Shown here one piece after another: positions 15,515-28,614 of a stretch of DNA of 64,000 bases. The stretch is from Tubiluchus corallicola (taxonomy: Eukaryota > Priapulida > Priapulimorpha > Priapulimorphida > Tubiluchidae). Positions within the stretch are counted from its first letter, which is position 1. Each line of letters opens with the position of its first letter. The notes below the pieces were generated by a model. It ran no database searches and was not told the DNA's origin. It saw nothing but the letters and a program-made list of their open reading frames with translations. Both the position numbers and the translations under genes were made by a program. Where the stretch lies: the NCBI GenBank assembly GCA_030141605.1, contig JAQGDQ010000341.1, forward strand, positions 1 through 64,000, given 5' to 3'.

Positions 15515-15605
15515 CAGAACCGAACCCAGAACCTTTTGCTAGCAGCTGGTACCTCCTCTGTCAATGTTCTGTTAGACGATTTCAATCTCTATCTGCTGCA
15601 GTATG
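15515..15605 (-). mobile_element. Candidate tRNA-derived SINE head
   Basis: On the minus strand, TTCTGGGTTCGGTTCTGACC resembles a T-arm with a B-box (GGTTCGNNTC). A possible A-box-like stretch (CAGCAGATAGAGATTG) lies about 60 bases upstream. No full cloverleaf can be drawn, so this is not a functional tRNA. A decayed SINE is the best guess. Confidence 0.3.
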
Positions 15606-16930
15606 ATATTAAAGTTTAATTATTGAGGCATATTTTTGCTTGTCATACATTAAGAGTAAAATTAATCAAAAAATTTGCACCCGAAGTTAGCTTTCTATGG
15701 CTGGTGAACATATAGCTACTATAGCCATTTATTTATAGGGATGTATTAAGTTGTCCACAAAAATTATCACATTGTTGCCCTAGCTTGACACAAGATTACG
15801 CTATTACTGTAGCGCCAGCAGAACATTAGACCTGTAAGTATAGTTCAGCTCATGGGAATTTAAGCCATCAGACGCAGCAGTTTCTGGTGCTTAGAATGTT
15901 TCAGCGCCTGTCAAAACGTCACCCACGGCAAACAATATATATGTATCAGTCACAATAAGCTCATGAAAGATTAATGATATTCTATACAGTAATGCTGGTT
16001 GCTTTTTTATCTTATCTTAAAAGTCATTTTTACAGGTAAGTGGCTCACGTTCGTGCGATTCTGTGAAATAAAAAGCAAAATCCTAGGGGAAAATATCGGT
16101 TGCAATCACACCACAGCTTTCTCTAATTATTAGTTCTTCACAGAAAAACAATTTCACGTTTTTACCCATAACCAATACTTTTTTGTCATTTCACCAAACC
16201 CTTCTGACAGAAACTAATTTATTTAAAAATTGGTGCAGATGCAATTGTAAGAAAAAATTCAATTTGAGTTACAAGTCTTATGACTATTTTGAAATCATGA
16301 TGTGAGTTACGTAAGTTTAGCACAAGCGTTGCTAGCTCATGCTTAAGCTCAAGCTGTCTTCTGTCAGACAAATTTCATTCCACCCAGCAACAAGAATGCA
16401 GCAAATCATTCAACCGCTAAGTTGTTAACCTGTTGCAAATAACACAAGATGAATCTTCTAGACGCAGAGCTCTGAAAATCACTTTACTGCAGAAAAGTTT
16501 GCTTGTAAACTTGGAGAACCCTCAGGCTACACATCTTGAGTAAATTAGCAATTTAAAGCGGAACGCTCTTGCAGCTGACTACCACTGTTAAATTGATGGC
16601 TTCATGCTTTCCAGTGACCTGCCAGTCAATAACAAGCCTTGAACATCAAATATTCAACAATGTCTTTACTGACGAATGACGTAATAATAGATGACGAGAA
16701 ACAATGACAGCCTTTAAACCTGGATACAGTTCTACTAGAACGAATTTACAGTCGAGTACTCTAGCAAACCTCAAAAACACTTTTCAAGGCTTTCTAGTTG
16801 GAATGCTTCTGCAACTATCATACTGAATTATAACATGTAAATATACTGTGTATCTTTTTTGTAAGTACTGGCATCAACAACACTACTCTAAGATTTTGCA
16901 TATTATACTTTTCCCTACATACTCTTTAGA

Positions 16931-17077
16931 GCCACTGGCATAGCGGAGTCTAGTTTTTTGCTGGATTAACTGCCGTGTTTACCAGTCTTAATGGCAGATT
17001 TCTTTTATTTTAGAGTTCTGTCCGCCCAATGTCTACAATAGACGTAATGGGCATATGATGATGATGATAATGATGAT
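16931..17077 (+). mobile_element. Full-length-looking (ATG)n-tailed short retroposon
   Basis: This reads GCCACTGGCATAGCGGAGTC, then TTTTTTGCTGGATTAACTGC and on to a 3' hairpin (GCCCAATGTCTACAATAGAC then GTAATGGGC) and a tail of ATG repeats. It aligns along its whole length with the reverse complement of 40758-40905, and both copies lose similarity at the same 5' point (GCCACTGGC). A defined 5' end, a conserved 3' hairpin and a microsatellite tail fit a SINE or a short LINE 3' end. No tRNA-type promoter is visible. Confidence 0.7.
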
Positions 17078-18225
17078 TAGAAGGACGCAATACCGAAATA
17101 TGGATATAATAAAATAAAAATACTTTTACTGCAACAAACGTCGTTATTTTTTGTATACGTGATACAATTCACTTTTACAGTACTTATTTTTGGTGGTGGG
17201 CGTCGTATATATTAGATGAGCCACTACTCACAGCTGACACTCAAGAAAAGCTCATAACAATGCAAAAACATCAAGACAGGAAAAAGAAGATGAATAATTT
17301 TTTTATCTTACAGAAAATTCTTTAATAGGTAGCTCAGACAATAGTGTTAGGCGAGAATAACTAACGCTACAGTAAACAGAAAGATGCAAAAAGTTAAGCT
17401 GAGTGGAGGTAAATAAGAAGATTACAGAGCCAATCTGTGTAAATTAATTTTCGTGAGCCCTTGATGGAAATAAACAAACAAACATTTTCAACTGCACCAG
17501 AAAAGCTCAACTTTCACTAGACTCTTCAGTGATTAAATCAGCTGAGTGCTTTTTATATTTATGTATTCGCGATTATGTATTTATGTATTCAAGTGTAGCA
17601 AGTCAACCAAACAACCATAATAGAATGTATAGCACACATAGCACATTACAGTAATAAAATACAAAGAAAGTTTGTAAAGATAAATGACTATCATTAGATT
17701 TTGGATAAAGTTTCCAGATAAAAGATCACTTATAGTACATATTTCTTTTTTACAACGTAGGGCGATTGATCTCATTCAACACCCAACGTCAATTTATAGT
17801 TACCATAAAAATACAATTGTATCGTCGTGAATAGCCAATACACTGTTTGAGTACATTAAATGTATGTGACTTTAAGAGTGTCTTGTGAGTCCAGCAGTCA
17901 ATGGCTAAGAGGCTCCAGGATTTAACGAAGAATTATTTTATAAGAAGTGATAAATTTCTTTCTGATAGGCACATTTAAATGTCAGGACAAATATTTCTAA
18001 TTTAGATGGTAGTTAATGGACAAATTTTAACGCCTTGGTGAAAAGCGATGGCTTACAGCATTAAAGACAGCAGAAAGAACGACTAAAATTAGAAGAAGCA
18101 TCTCGTGTTTAATGAGTGGTGACTTCACAAGTGGAATACATCGCAGAATTCAGAAAGGGCAAATACACTCTGTAAATAAGGGACAAAACGAATACAGGTA
18201 AAAAAGGCACGGGAAAAAGGAATAA

Positions 18226-18258
18226 CCCCAACCCTAGCTCTAACCCTAACCGTAGCCA
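18226..18258 (-). repeat. Short degenerate telomere-like repeat
   Basis: The plus strand reads AACCCCAACCCTAGCTCTAA then CCCTAACCGTAGCC, that is, about five imperfect copies of CCCTAA. It lies at the 3' side of the tRNA-like element at 18408-18488. It is far too short and degenerate to be a telomere. It may be the tail of that element or an internal telomeric-type patch. Confidence 0.6.
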
Positions 18259-18407
18259 AAATTAATAGTGCATTTTTTCCTAACCGAAACTGTGAGTTTT
18301 TTCCGGAAACAGATAGCATTAGTCATAGCTGTTATGACTCCTAACGAACACAACCACACTAAAATGACCCAAATAAATAGCAAAGATAAGAATTGTTTGC
18401 ATCGACA

Positions 18408-18488
18408 CAGGCGGTCAGGAGATTCGAACACGGGCCGTAAGCAGAGTAACACCCTGTCTTAAACACCCGGCCACCCGTACCGACGCGA
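18408..18488 (-). mobile_element. tRNA-Ser/Leu-like SINE head
   Basis: Read on the minus strand, GGTGGCCGGGTGTTTAAGAC closely resembles the A-box region of tRNA-Ser or tRNA-Leu (GTGGCCGAGTGGTTAAGGC). A good B-box, GTTCGAATC, follows about 35 bases later. The arms do not form a proper cloverleaf, and no 3'-terminal tRNA features follow. A tRNA-derived SINE, with its body running toward lower coordinates, is the best explanation. Confidence 0.55.
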
Positions 18489-19699
18489 CTTGTGAGTAGT
18501 TGCAAGACAAGATTTTTAATTAAAGTGTAGCTTTAAAAATAAAACTAAATTGAATTTATAATCTACATTAAGCTGATAACTGGATTATATTTTGTCGAAG
18601 GATCGTGGTCGCGACTAATCTAATCATTCTAATGCTTCCGTACAATGAGCTTTATCTGAGTCCAACTGATGCAAACCACTGACATCCCTGAATGTTACGC
18701 AATTGTTACGAAGGACGGAGTAACTTTATTATACACAGAGCTGATTTTAATTAGCAAATATAGCATGAATTCATTGTTTCGGGCAGGGTGAAGAAAATAT
18801 TCTGACAGGATCGCGCATTTGTTTACGCGTCAGGGCTTTTGTTTTTCAAGGTCATAGTACCAAACAAAAACTTGTACCATTAACGTCCATATAGTTAAAA
18901 CACAATAATAAAGTACCATGCAATAAGTTGTCATAAGCATCAAGACACTTAATGCCAAGTATATACTCTTTGGTTAGTAGCAACTTAAAGCACGTTTTCT
19001 TTGTCTTCTGCCGCTGGCTAAAAGTCCTAAATGGAATATCGTGGATTGCAAAAACGGTGTTGAACAACCCTAAATCATCTCTGTCACTTGCCTCCAGGAC
19101 AAAATGCAGGACATAATCGCCTTTTGAGCAAACTTTGCAGCGAATTTTGTCAACCCTGGTGGGCGTTAACTGGTTGCTAAGGACTTCTCACTAAAATAGC
19201 TGTATTTTTTGAAAACTAGAGAGAAATTCTTTGAAACTGGCATGGTCGAAACAAGCTGGGAAAGCATTCAGACATGTTTTGTGACGCCATGAAGACTAAT
19301 CATATATGACTTTGTTTATTCCAGGCCTGTTATTAGTAAATCTGTGACTGTCACACAGTTGCATTACCAGATTTTGTGTTAGTGTATTCACTTCTTCATT
19401 AATTCATTTATTTCATTACTCTGACTGCTAAACATAAATCGGAAACCAAATTGCTGGCAACTGAGTTGTTTTTCTTCCAGTAATATAAAATAATTGGCAA
19501 AGGCAGATCATCCATTTTGATACTCCAAAACCTGTACGCTGTGCATATAACAAACTTATTTTGTTATCTCAAATGTGATGTCTGGTAAATGTAACCATGC
19601 GGCATGATGTGCACTATGTGATGCGTGGTCTGTGCGACTTTAGCCTAAAGCTTGTTACTTTTGCAAAAGGGAATGTTGTACAGTGTATACAGCACTCAC

Positions 19700-22600
19700 C
19701 CGCAACTTTTCAATGAGGCTACCACTGTCTGTGACAGATGTCCGACTGACACTTGGACTCTGGTTGTGTTGGTGTCTTTGTGCTTTTCGATATTGCTTCT
19801 GTGCTGAGTATCTGTGCATGGGACATATCTTGAAAAGACAGTCTGAAAAGCGAAATACACGTATTAGTAAATAAGTGAGACAAATTGTTTTCATTGCCTC
19901 ATTTTCATACAACTAATATTATGATGTGAAAAGTGTGATAACTTGAAGTGAAAGCAAAACTACTAAATCCAAAAAAGCAGAGCAAATTTCAGTACCGGAA
20001 ATTAAAAATTTGAAATTAATAACGTGAACAGTCTTCTTGAAACATTCGCTTAGTGCATATGCACAAATGTAGTACAAAACTTACAATTTTGACTAACACT
20101 TGAAGAATACTACACCATTACCACCCTTGTTGTTTATTATGAAATTCTAGTTAATTTGTAGGAAGGGGACTTTCAAACTTAGAAACACGCAAATTTTCAT
20201 TGACTCAACAATTATATTGTGTGACATAGTGCAGGTGAGAGGAAACTAACTGATTATTTTGTAGAAAGCTCAGTAGAATTCACTTGTGTGACTCACAGTT
20301 TCTAGTACAGACTATGAAAAACATTTTTGGCTGAATTAGTTTCATTGAGCTCTGTTTATTTCTTTGTTTATTTGTCTCCCTTTTGGCTTAATTGTTGAAC
20401 AACAATAACTGAGTTTTGCACATGGGGTCACATGTTTTTCAAAGATAGACCGTTTAGTTCAAGAAAGATAAATTGCAACAGTTTAATGAATGAAACAGAG
20501 ATTATCGACCGAATCATCTTTTAATCAAAAATAATTGTCACGAGTCTGCTTTAACCTAAACGTTGAAACGCTGAGGGAAAATGATAAGAAATCTAAGCCT
20601 AGCAGGATAATGGGAAAGCAGGGTCTGAAATCAATCACACAATTGCGTTGATTTAGAAAACTGAGAATTTCTTCTCTTCAAAATAAGAATTTGTTTGAGC
20701 CACCAGATAAAATTAAAGCAAAAAGAAGCAAAGATAGTTAGCATTGTGTTAGTTCATGATTTTAACCTAGACGACGCAACTCACTTTAACAAGAGAGTTG
20801 AAACTGAATCCACCAAAAGAACTGGAAGTCTGGAATGTGAAAAAAACAAAAAAGATTTATAACTTAACAAGGGATTAGCAAAATGGAAGCAAAATGTTGA
20901 CAAGTAACAGTCAGATACTCCTTGAGATTATCTCCCAATTACCAATAACTTACTTTCTTACATAGCTGAGGAAATAATTATTTTTGTACTTTTAGTATTG
21001 TCTGTTCTACTAAGTTGGTCATGATATTAATATATTAATATTTATGTTTATCACACATGCACTACTCGTTTGTTGGCCAAAGTAACTTAGCAAATCGTAA
21101 CATTTGGATGCTATATAATAAAAAAAACATATCTGAGTGACTGATTTCAGCAATAGTGAATAATGAATTTTTGCAAAAATAACATAAAATATAATAATAA
21201 ACTTCTCTCCATTTTGATGTTCAAAACTTCAAGAAAATATTTTATTATATCAAAGTCATATATGGTACTGTAGTTGGTGATAAAATCAATCATGTAAAAT
21301 TAACCAGGCAGCTTCTAGTAGGGCAGTAACAAGCAAGTTTTTCAATTGAAGCTCAGGAAAGGCAATCATTTATAATTATCAGACGGGATTATTTCTTTGG
21401 GATAAGCAATATTTTTCCCAGTCTTATGACTCGTTAATCCAATTTAGCAGGTGAAATTGGTTTACTTGTCCTATTTCACCATTAATTTTGGTGATATTTT
21501 GAGTCTGGACACAAATTTTACTTTCTACAAGGATAAGGTTGGTCACGCTTGAATGCGTTTCAGCCTAGCAAGCAAACAAGCAGCTACATTAGTGGCTTCA
21601 ATTGACAAACCATTAACAGGCTTCATTTTACTGAACAGCAACAAAATAGCCTTTGATGAGAACAGATGTTTTTGTTGCTTACAGAGAAATTTGGAAACTG
21701 GAAATGCAGGGCGCAAGAAAACTTCGTATAAAAACAAACGGGGTGGGATGGACAAATCAATGGGTGTAAGCTTTTGCCCTATATGACAACTTTTTGGCTT
21801 TAGGTGCCCAGTTGTGCTTTAGTTCACGCACCATGAACACTAGATGTGCTTAGAAAATGCTCAATGACTGGGTCAGTAAGAACTTAGACGTGAAGTGTTT
21901 TATATATGACATGCTATTTAAAATTGTACAATAGTAAATCAGAGTCACAACGACTGAATACTGGAGGTGTACAGAAAACTGTCCTTGGGACAGCAGCAAT
22001 TTTGCCTGCAGTCATGTAAGAAGATTTTATGTACAACCTGCCGTGCACAGTTATTGCAAAATAGTGAAATCAGGATCACAAGGATTCCAGCACACCTACA
22101 CGAACAGTGTAAAGTACATAGGAATAGTGTACTTTACAAAGCCCGTAAATCAAAACAGTTGCTGTTTTTATCTTAAAAAATGAGCCGCTGAACGAGTTAA
22201 CGACCGGTCTTTTGTTATAACTACTCACTTACATACTGAAATTGCTACTTATTTACCTGAAATGAATGTTGAGGAAATAAAATTGAACTGACCTGAACTA
22301 ATTTGAATTGAGTACAATTGGGATTATATGGTTGTCTATGCATGTTGATAAATGAATTAGCTATAAATGGGATACAGAAACTTGTGTGAGGCTTTTGCCT
22401 AAAAATTTTGTGGCATCCTCATTCAAATTTATATTATAATCTTAACAAAATGAGAGCAGTTATCTTTAGTGACTAAAATACTAATTGAGAAAAGAATTTC
22501 AGTCTTCATTGCTTTAACTGTTCTCAATTAAGTGCCTACATTGGGGTTTAGACTCCACTGTTTTAAAAAAATATCCAAGTTGAAAGCTAGCTCTCTTTCA

Positions 22601-25600
22601 GCAGAGATGACTGCAAACTTGCTCTAGCAAATAAGCTATTTTAAGTACCACAAGAACTAAAAAATGCAAAACCCGTGCAGAATGTCTAGCTCAATGATTT
22701 CCCATGAGGCAAAGGCCTAATGCATTTACACTTCTCAAAACCACAGCAGTGAATTTCGAATCTCTTTCAACAGGGAATTTGCCTTTATATTGTAAGTAGT
22801 TCAGTTCTAAATTCTAATCCTATATGTATAACCTCAGAAATGGCATTTCTGTTATCAGATTTTGTTTTTGTTAGAAGTTATAGCCCTGTACCATCTGTGA
22901 TATGTAACAATTCTCCAAGTGCAAATTCATGGGCACAAACGTGTGAGATTCTAAGTAAAATTCGAAAAATAAACAAAACGTTTTCCTCTGATTTATTTTT
23001 TACTGTAGTAGTTCAATTATCATTTATACTCGCTTCTGGAAAGGACGTAAAGAAATTGTGTATTTTTACCATTTTTAGTCTTTTTACTTGTTAGTCACAA
23101 TCGTGTAAAATATTACACCATCTTTATGAAATTTAATTTCTTTCAGTTTTTATGACTGAAAAGGCTAATTTACTTGAAATGTAACCCAAAGTCCTAATAT
23201 AAGAAATGGCTTCATTATTCATTGTATCCTGGTGTATATGAAGAAACACATTTAATCTCCAGAGAACATCACATGAGAGTATCTCATAACAGCCAGCGCT
23301 TACAAGCAATAAGCATTGAATGTGGCAACTACTAGATGACAAATGCACAGGTAATAATTACAGGTAATATTGTCCAGAGTTATTAATGTCGCATGAAAAT
23401 ATATTTCATTCCCTTGTGTAAAGTGGGGCAAAGCGAGCTGTCTATTGAGCATTCATGTTGAACAATAACATTCGTGTACATGTGCATCTTTTGTACATAA
23501 GAGAAAAAATATTGTTAGCATATTATGGAATTTTATTTACAGTTATTGTTTTTATTGTTATAGTTTTTGCAAACATTACTATTAGCTGTAGTCAATATTA
23601 TATACTCAATAGAAATAGCTTATACGTCTATTTACAATACATTTAATCACTCCAAGCGAAGTTCTGGCCTCTCTCACTACAAATATTTAACAATACCAGT
23701 GTGTCAAACTTTATTTAAAAAGTTAAATTGGAGTTGCTGATTTTTTATCCAGCCTCCCTTTGAAAAATTTAAGGGAAGCCTGCCTATACCGGCATAGTAT
23801 AGTTGAAAGTTTAATGAAGCCTGTTTCATTATTCATTGGAACCTGGACATAAATCAAACTGGTTCTTGCCTTTATGGTAAAAATCTAGTTAGCCAGGGAA
23901 AGTAAGCTGTTGATTCAACTTTTAAAGGTTGCCAATTCAAATATCACAACTGGCTTTTCTATTTGGTGGATGTCACCAAGTATGGGACAGCATACTCACC
24001 ATGACCATCATCATGACCGTTTCTTTAGCCATTTTGATTAAGCTTTAGTTTTTGGCTATAAATTATATAAGACAGGCGGTTTCAGCACCGTTGGTTACAG
24101 ATACGTTTACTCACCCCGAAATTTTTTAGGAGGATCATTCAGGTTTCCCGCTTCTGGATTCACCACACACCTATCATCCACCAATCTGCAAAAAAATACA
24201 GGTATTAATCAGTGATGCCTGAACAGTTCTGGACATTGTAGCAGTGAATCAAGGATGTACCTTAGCCCAAAGGGTTATTAACTTCTGGACAATATGACCA
24301 CAGTCTTAAAATTGAGGAAACCTTACCGACAGCAATGTATGTCAAGCTTAAGTTTAGAAAGTTCCAATCTCTGTCAGTTCTTGCTTATAATTGTGAACAT
24401 ATTAGTCTAGCAAATAGCTCTTGCAAAGTTGCAGTCTTAGCTTACAACTGTTATCAGCTTGGGTAATTCAAGTGGACAAACACATATCTTGCATAACAGA
24501 CTGCATTTGGTCTGTTTGTCTTCCTGCTAGCAATTGCTTTCCTGGCACATCAACTTCCGACTTCTCTGACAGGATCTTGTTTTTCTTCCTTCATAGAATT
24601 CAAAACATCTACTGGAGCCAGTTTACCACCATTACGTACATTTATTTTTTACTTACTGTTTATTTGTCGTTTGGTAAAGGTGTACTCTAAGCATTTCTGG
24701 ATACGTTACACAATAATATGGGGGCATTTTTGGATATGTTACGCAAAAATATGGGGACAACGGACAGATGTGAATTAAGTGAAATATGCTCAGTTGTTTG
24801 GTCATTTTCAGTAGATTCCAGTTCGTGGAACCCAAAGGTTCAAGTGCATTTGTCTTCTATGAAAGTTACATAAAAAAATTAGCTCCACGACCCTCGCGAG
24901 AGCCCATAATCCAAAATGGACTCCATCGAGTTCTTTGAAAACTCTGTTTACAATGATTTGGCCTATAGTGCTGCACAGCATATTGAATCTAAGACATTTT
25001 GGGTCAAGGAATTCATTTTCCATGTTATTTTATGGTTTAACTTACTTCTGAAATTCATATCCAAAATGGCGGCCATCCCCGTTTTGGCCTACAAAGCTAC
25101 ATAGTATGTGGTTTCTTAGAAAGTTGTAGTCAGTGATGCCATTTTTATAATTTGACATACTTTTTGTGTTTCGTCGGTCATTTTGGATTTTATGCTTCTA
25201 AGTGGTTTAGCATAAAAAGGCTGCATAGATAGTGTATGGTTTATGAGACACCTGGAATCGAAGAATTCATATTTGATGTAATTCTGATGATTTGACCTAT
25301 TTTGTCCTTTATGTCCAAGATAGCAGCCTTATGCCTGGTTAAGTCATTTATTCAAAGTTAACGAAAACTCTGTTCATGCTGAGCTGTGAATATATTCAAA
25401 TTGCAAATGAACAGTATAACATTTCTTTTTCAGCACAGTGAGTGTTAATGAAAATTTGTAGCTAAACTAGGTATGTGGTTTCGATAAGAGCTTGGGGAGA
25501 GGTAGGATTTGACTTAATTTTTGAAATTTTCCTAGATTTAGTCTAGGCATCTTAGTTATATAATGCAAAACAGCTAGTAGCTTAGAGGAGGGAGTAAATC

Positions 25601-26708
25601 AGCGACGTAGTCAGTGAACAGTAAAGTTACAAGAGACTACTAAGCCGAGTACTGTTGGTTCTGCTTTTGGAATCCTAGCTGAAAAACACAGCAAAGTGAA
25701 TAACACAAACACAACAGGTGATGTGTCACTCAGTAAGAGCTTTTAGCTGTTCCCAACTTTTTCATTGCATTCTGGCGTTAAGTAAGCGCTTCAGGGCGTG
25801 CAGTCTCTCAATACACGAGATTTCATTTATTTATAGATGCCAAGAATTAACAGTAGAAAACGTTGCTATAAATTCCACCAAGAAACACACAGGCCCAGAG
25901 GGTCTAAGCTTACGATAACTAAACCCAGATAGAGCCCTAGCTGTTACATTAGCTGAATGCAAACCCTTGGTTTGATTATTACAATGCGGACCGGAATGAA
26001 CCCCATTTCCAGACCTCGAGTTTGATGTGCCCAAAACGTCTAGTATCTCCCCACTATCTGCATTAAATTGGTGCAATCACGTTTAAATGGAAAATTATGT
26101 GTCGTCCTCCCCAAACCTTGTCCCAGCAACTATCAACACTACTACATTTGGCAAGTTCACAGACAAGGCACCAGAAGAAGGTTCGTGTGTGGGTTTGAAG
26201 ACTAGCGCATGTACCAAGAAAACGGCGGAAACACAAGGTGACTGACAGAACTTTGTCAGTGCATTTGTTATTAAAACCAACATGATTTTTTGCTTAAGTT
26301 TAGGAATTTGGTCAAAGTAAACAGATGTCTTGTAGTGTCAGAATGTTTCTAGTGAATACGATTCTGAATTAAAATTAGAGAAAACACATTTTAGATGTTA
26401 GTGTTACTTAATTTGTACGTAGTTTCTCACGTGAGATATTTTGCTGCTATACAACGAAAGGTTTGTGAACCACAAAAGTCGTTATTGCCACCTGCCAGAA
26501 GCTTCTGCGCACTTGCGCACACTTACCCGAGCGTAGACAGAAGCTTCTGCGCACTTGCGCACACTTACCCGAGCGTAGACAGAAGCTTCTGCGCACTTGC
26601 GCACACTTACCCGAGCGTAGACAGATACCCGCTGTAACCGTCACCATCAGCATAAAGAGAAGCCAGATCACCGATACAGAGAGGCGTGTGCAGCCCCAGT
26701 CCTCCCAT
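19700..26708 (-). CDS. ITPR: Inositol 1,4,5-trisphosphate receptor, N-terminal exons 1-3 (partial gene)
   Basis: ITPR is the IP3-gated calcium release channel of the endoplasmic reticulum. Three minus-strand exons encode the start of its suppressor/ligand-binding region. Exon 1 (26708-26611) reads [20 protein letters not shown] and ends at STLG. Exon 2 (24185-24115) gives [14 protein letters not shown] and ends at PPKKFR. Exon 3 (19842-19700) gives [17 protein letters not shown] and ends at IEKLR. The animal ITPR signature order (GDxxSLYAxG, [21 protein letters not shown], CPMxRYSAQKQ) is intact. Codons split at both junctions (GG|A and G|AC) restore the expected residues. All sites are GT-AG: donors GTAAGT, GTGAGT, GTGAGT; acceptors TTTGCAG and TTTTCAG. 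The start at 26708 places 12 residues before GD, as in known ITPRs, and has G at -3 and +4; in-frame ATGs at 26729 and 26747 are alternatives, and a stop lies just above. The part after RYSAQKQ is Ser/Gln-rich and diverges from vertebrate sequence. Remaining exons are presumably beyond the left edge, so intron 3 would exceed 19 kb. Confidence 0.93.
19843..24114 (-). other. ITPR intron 2 (4.3 kb)
   Basis: The donor is GTGAGT after exon 2 and the acceptor is TTTTCAG before exon 3. Inside, no exon or RNA gene is supported. At about 22108-22138 there is a short perfect hairpin: TGTAAAGTACA, nine bases, then TGTACTTTACA. A segment at about 24026-24075 is shared with 51975-52080. Confidence 0.8.
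24026..24075. repeat. Interspersed repeat, copy A
   Basis: TTTAGCCATTTTGATTAAGC followed by TTTAGTTTTTGGCTATAAAT and TATATAAGACAGGCG has a close counterpart at about 52030-52083 (AGCCATTCTGACCAAGCTTT then AGTTTTTAGTTAAAGG and TTATGTAAGGCGAG). Roughly 40 of 50 positions agree. The two copies mark a dispersed family whose boundaries cannot be set from two examples. Confidence 0.55.
24691..24756. repeat. 33-bp tandem duplication
   Basis: Two adjacent 33-base units both begin GCATTT(C/T)TGGATA(C/T)GTTAC and end AATATGGGG, and differ at a few positions. The pair lies in ITPR intron 1. Confidence 0.85.
24757..26496 (-). other. ITPR intron 1, remainder
   Basis: Apart from the diverged repeats at 24900-25345, this part of intron 1 has no recognised gene. 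Minus-strand ORFs at 25831-26076 and 26095-26283 are open but match nothing I recognise. I treat them as unassigned. Confidence 0.5.
24900..25345. repeat. Degenerate repeat region with CCAAAATGGCGGCC motifs
   Basis: Several diverged units share the order GAATTCAT, then TGATTTGACCTA or similar, then a short gap and TCCAAAATGG or its variant. Examples are AAATGGACTCC near 24914, CCAAAATGGCGGCCATC at about 25061, GTCATTTTGGATTTT near 25178 (opposite orientation) and GTCCAAGATAGCAGCC near 25313. CCAAAATGGCGGCC also matches the binding consensus of the YY1 factor. The plus-strand ORF across it has no recognisable similarity. It lies in ITPR intron 1. Confidence 0.55.
26497..26622. repeat. Perfect 42-bp triplication spanning the ITPR exon 1 donor
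   Basis: Three identical 42-base units start at 26497, 26539 and 26581, each beginning AGAAGCTTCTGCGCACTTGC. On the minus strand each unit holds the last 12 bases of exon 1 (GTCTACGCTCGG) followed by the donor GTAAGTGTGCGC. The gene therefore carries three identical 5' splice sites 42 bases apart (intron starts 26610, 26568, 26526). Only the first keeps the reading frame, because reading through gives GGG TAA. Each unit also contains two dyads, AGAAGCTTCT and TGCGCACTTGCGCA. Confidence 0.97.
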
Positions 26709-26747
26709 CACTACACCATGGTCCAACATAGATTTCAACACATCCAT

Positions 26748-28328
<1,581 letters not shown>

Positions 28329-28491
28329 TATTATCTACCTCTTTTTTTAAAATCTTTCTGGAAAATGTTCATAATTGTTTACACACTCAAATGCCAACAC
28401 TGAGTTTTTTTCCAGTAAGTTTAGTGTAATATTGCAAAAATGCAATGTAAACCACGTGAAACTCATAAAAAGTTATTAGGCCACACACATA

Positions 28492-28521
<30 letters not shown>
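28492..28521. repeat. (CA)n microsatellite
   Basis: A short (CA)n run of about 13 units between ordinary AT-rich sequences. Confidence 0.9.
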
Positions 28522-28526
<5 letters not shown>

Positions 28527-28614
28527 CAGATAACCAAGCTCATACACGTACTCCTTTTATAAGAAGTCTGATCAAACAAGGCTGATATCAGAGTGAAAGA
28601 TACGGAAAGTTTTA

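Larger units (their letters stand above)
11604..19699. other. No gene recognised, probable ITPR intron 3
   Basis: About 8 kb of AT-rich sequence lying just downstream of the last recognised ITPR exon on the minus strand. No continuation exon was found by eye. It contains several interspersed repeat fragments listed separately, plus an imperfect (CAT)n/(CGT)n patch at about 14925-15060. Confidence 0.55.

Noticed and set aside
18226-18258. Telomere or chromosome end
   Set aside because: Only about five degenerate CCCTAA units, embedded in ordinary sequence.
25831-26283. Two consecutive minus-strand ORFs inside ITPR intron 1
   Set aside because: They share no recognisable similarity with ITPR or with transposon proteins that I could name.
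26526-26568. Productive alternative ITPR isoforms from donors 2 and 3
   Set aside because: Reading past the first donor meets TAA at once, so no longer N-terminal isoform is possible.
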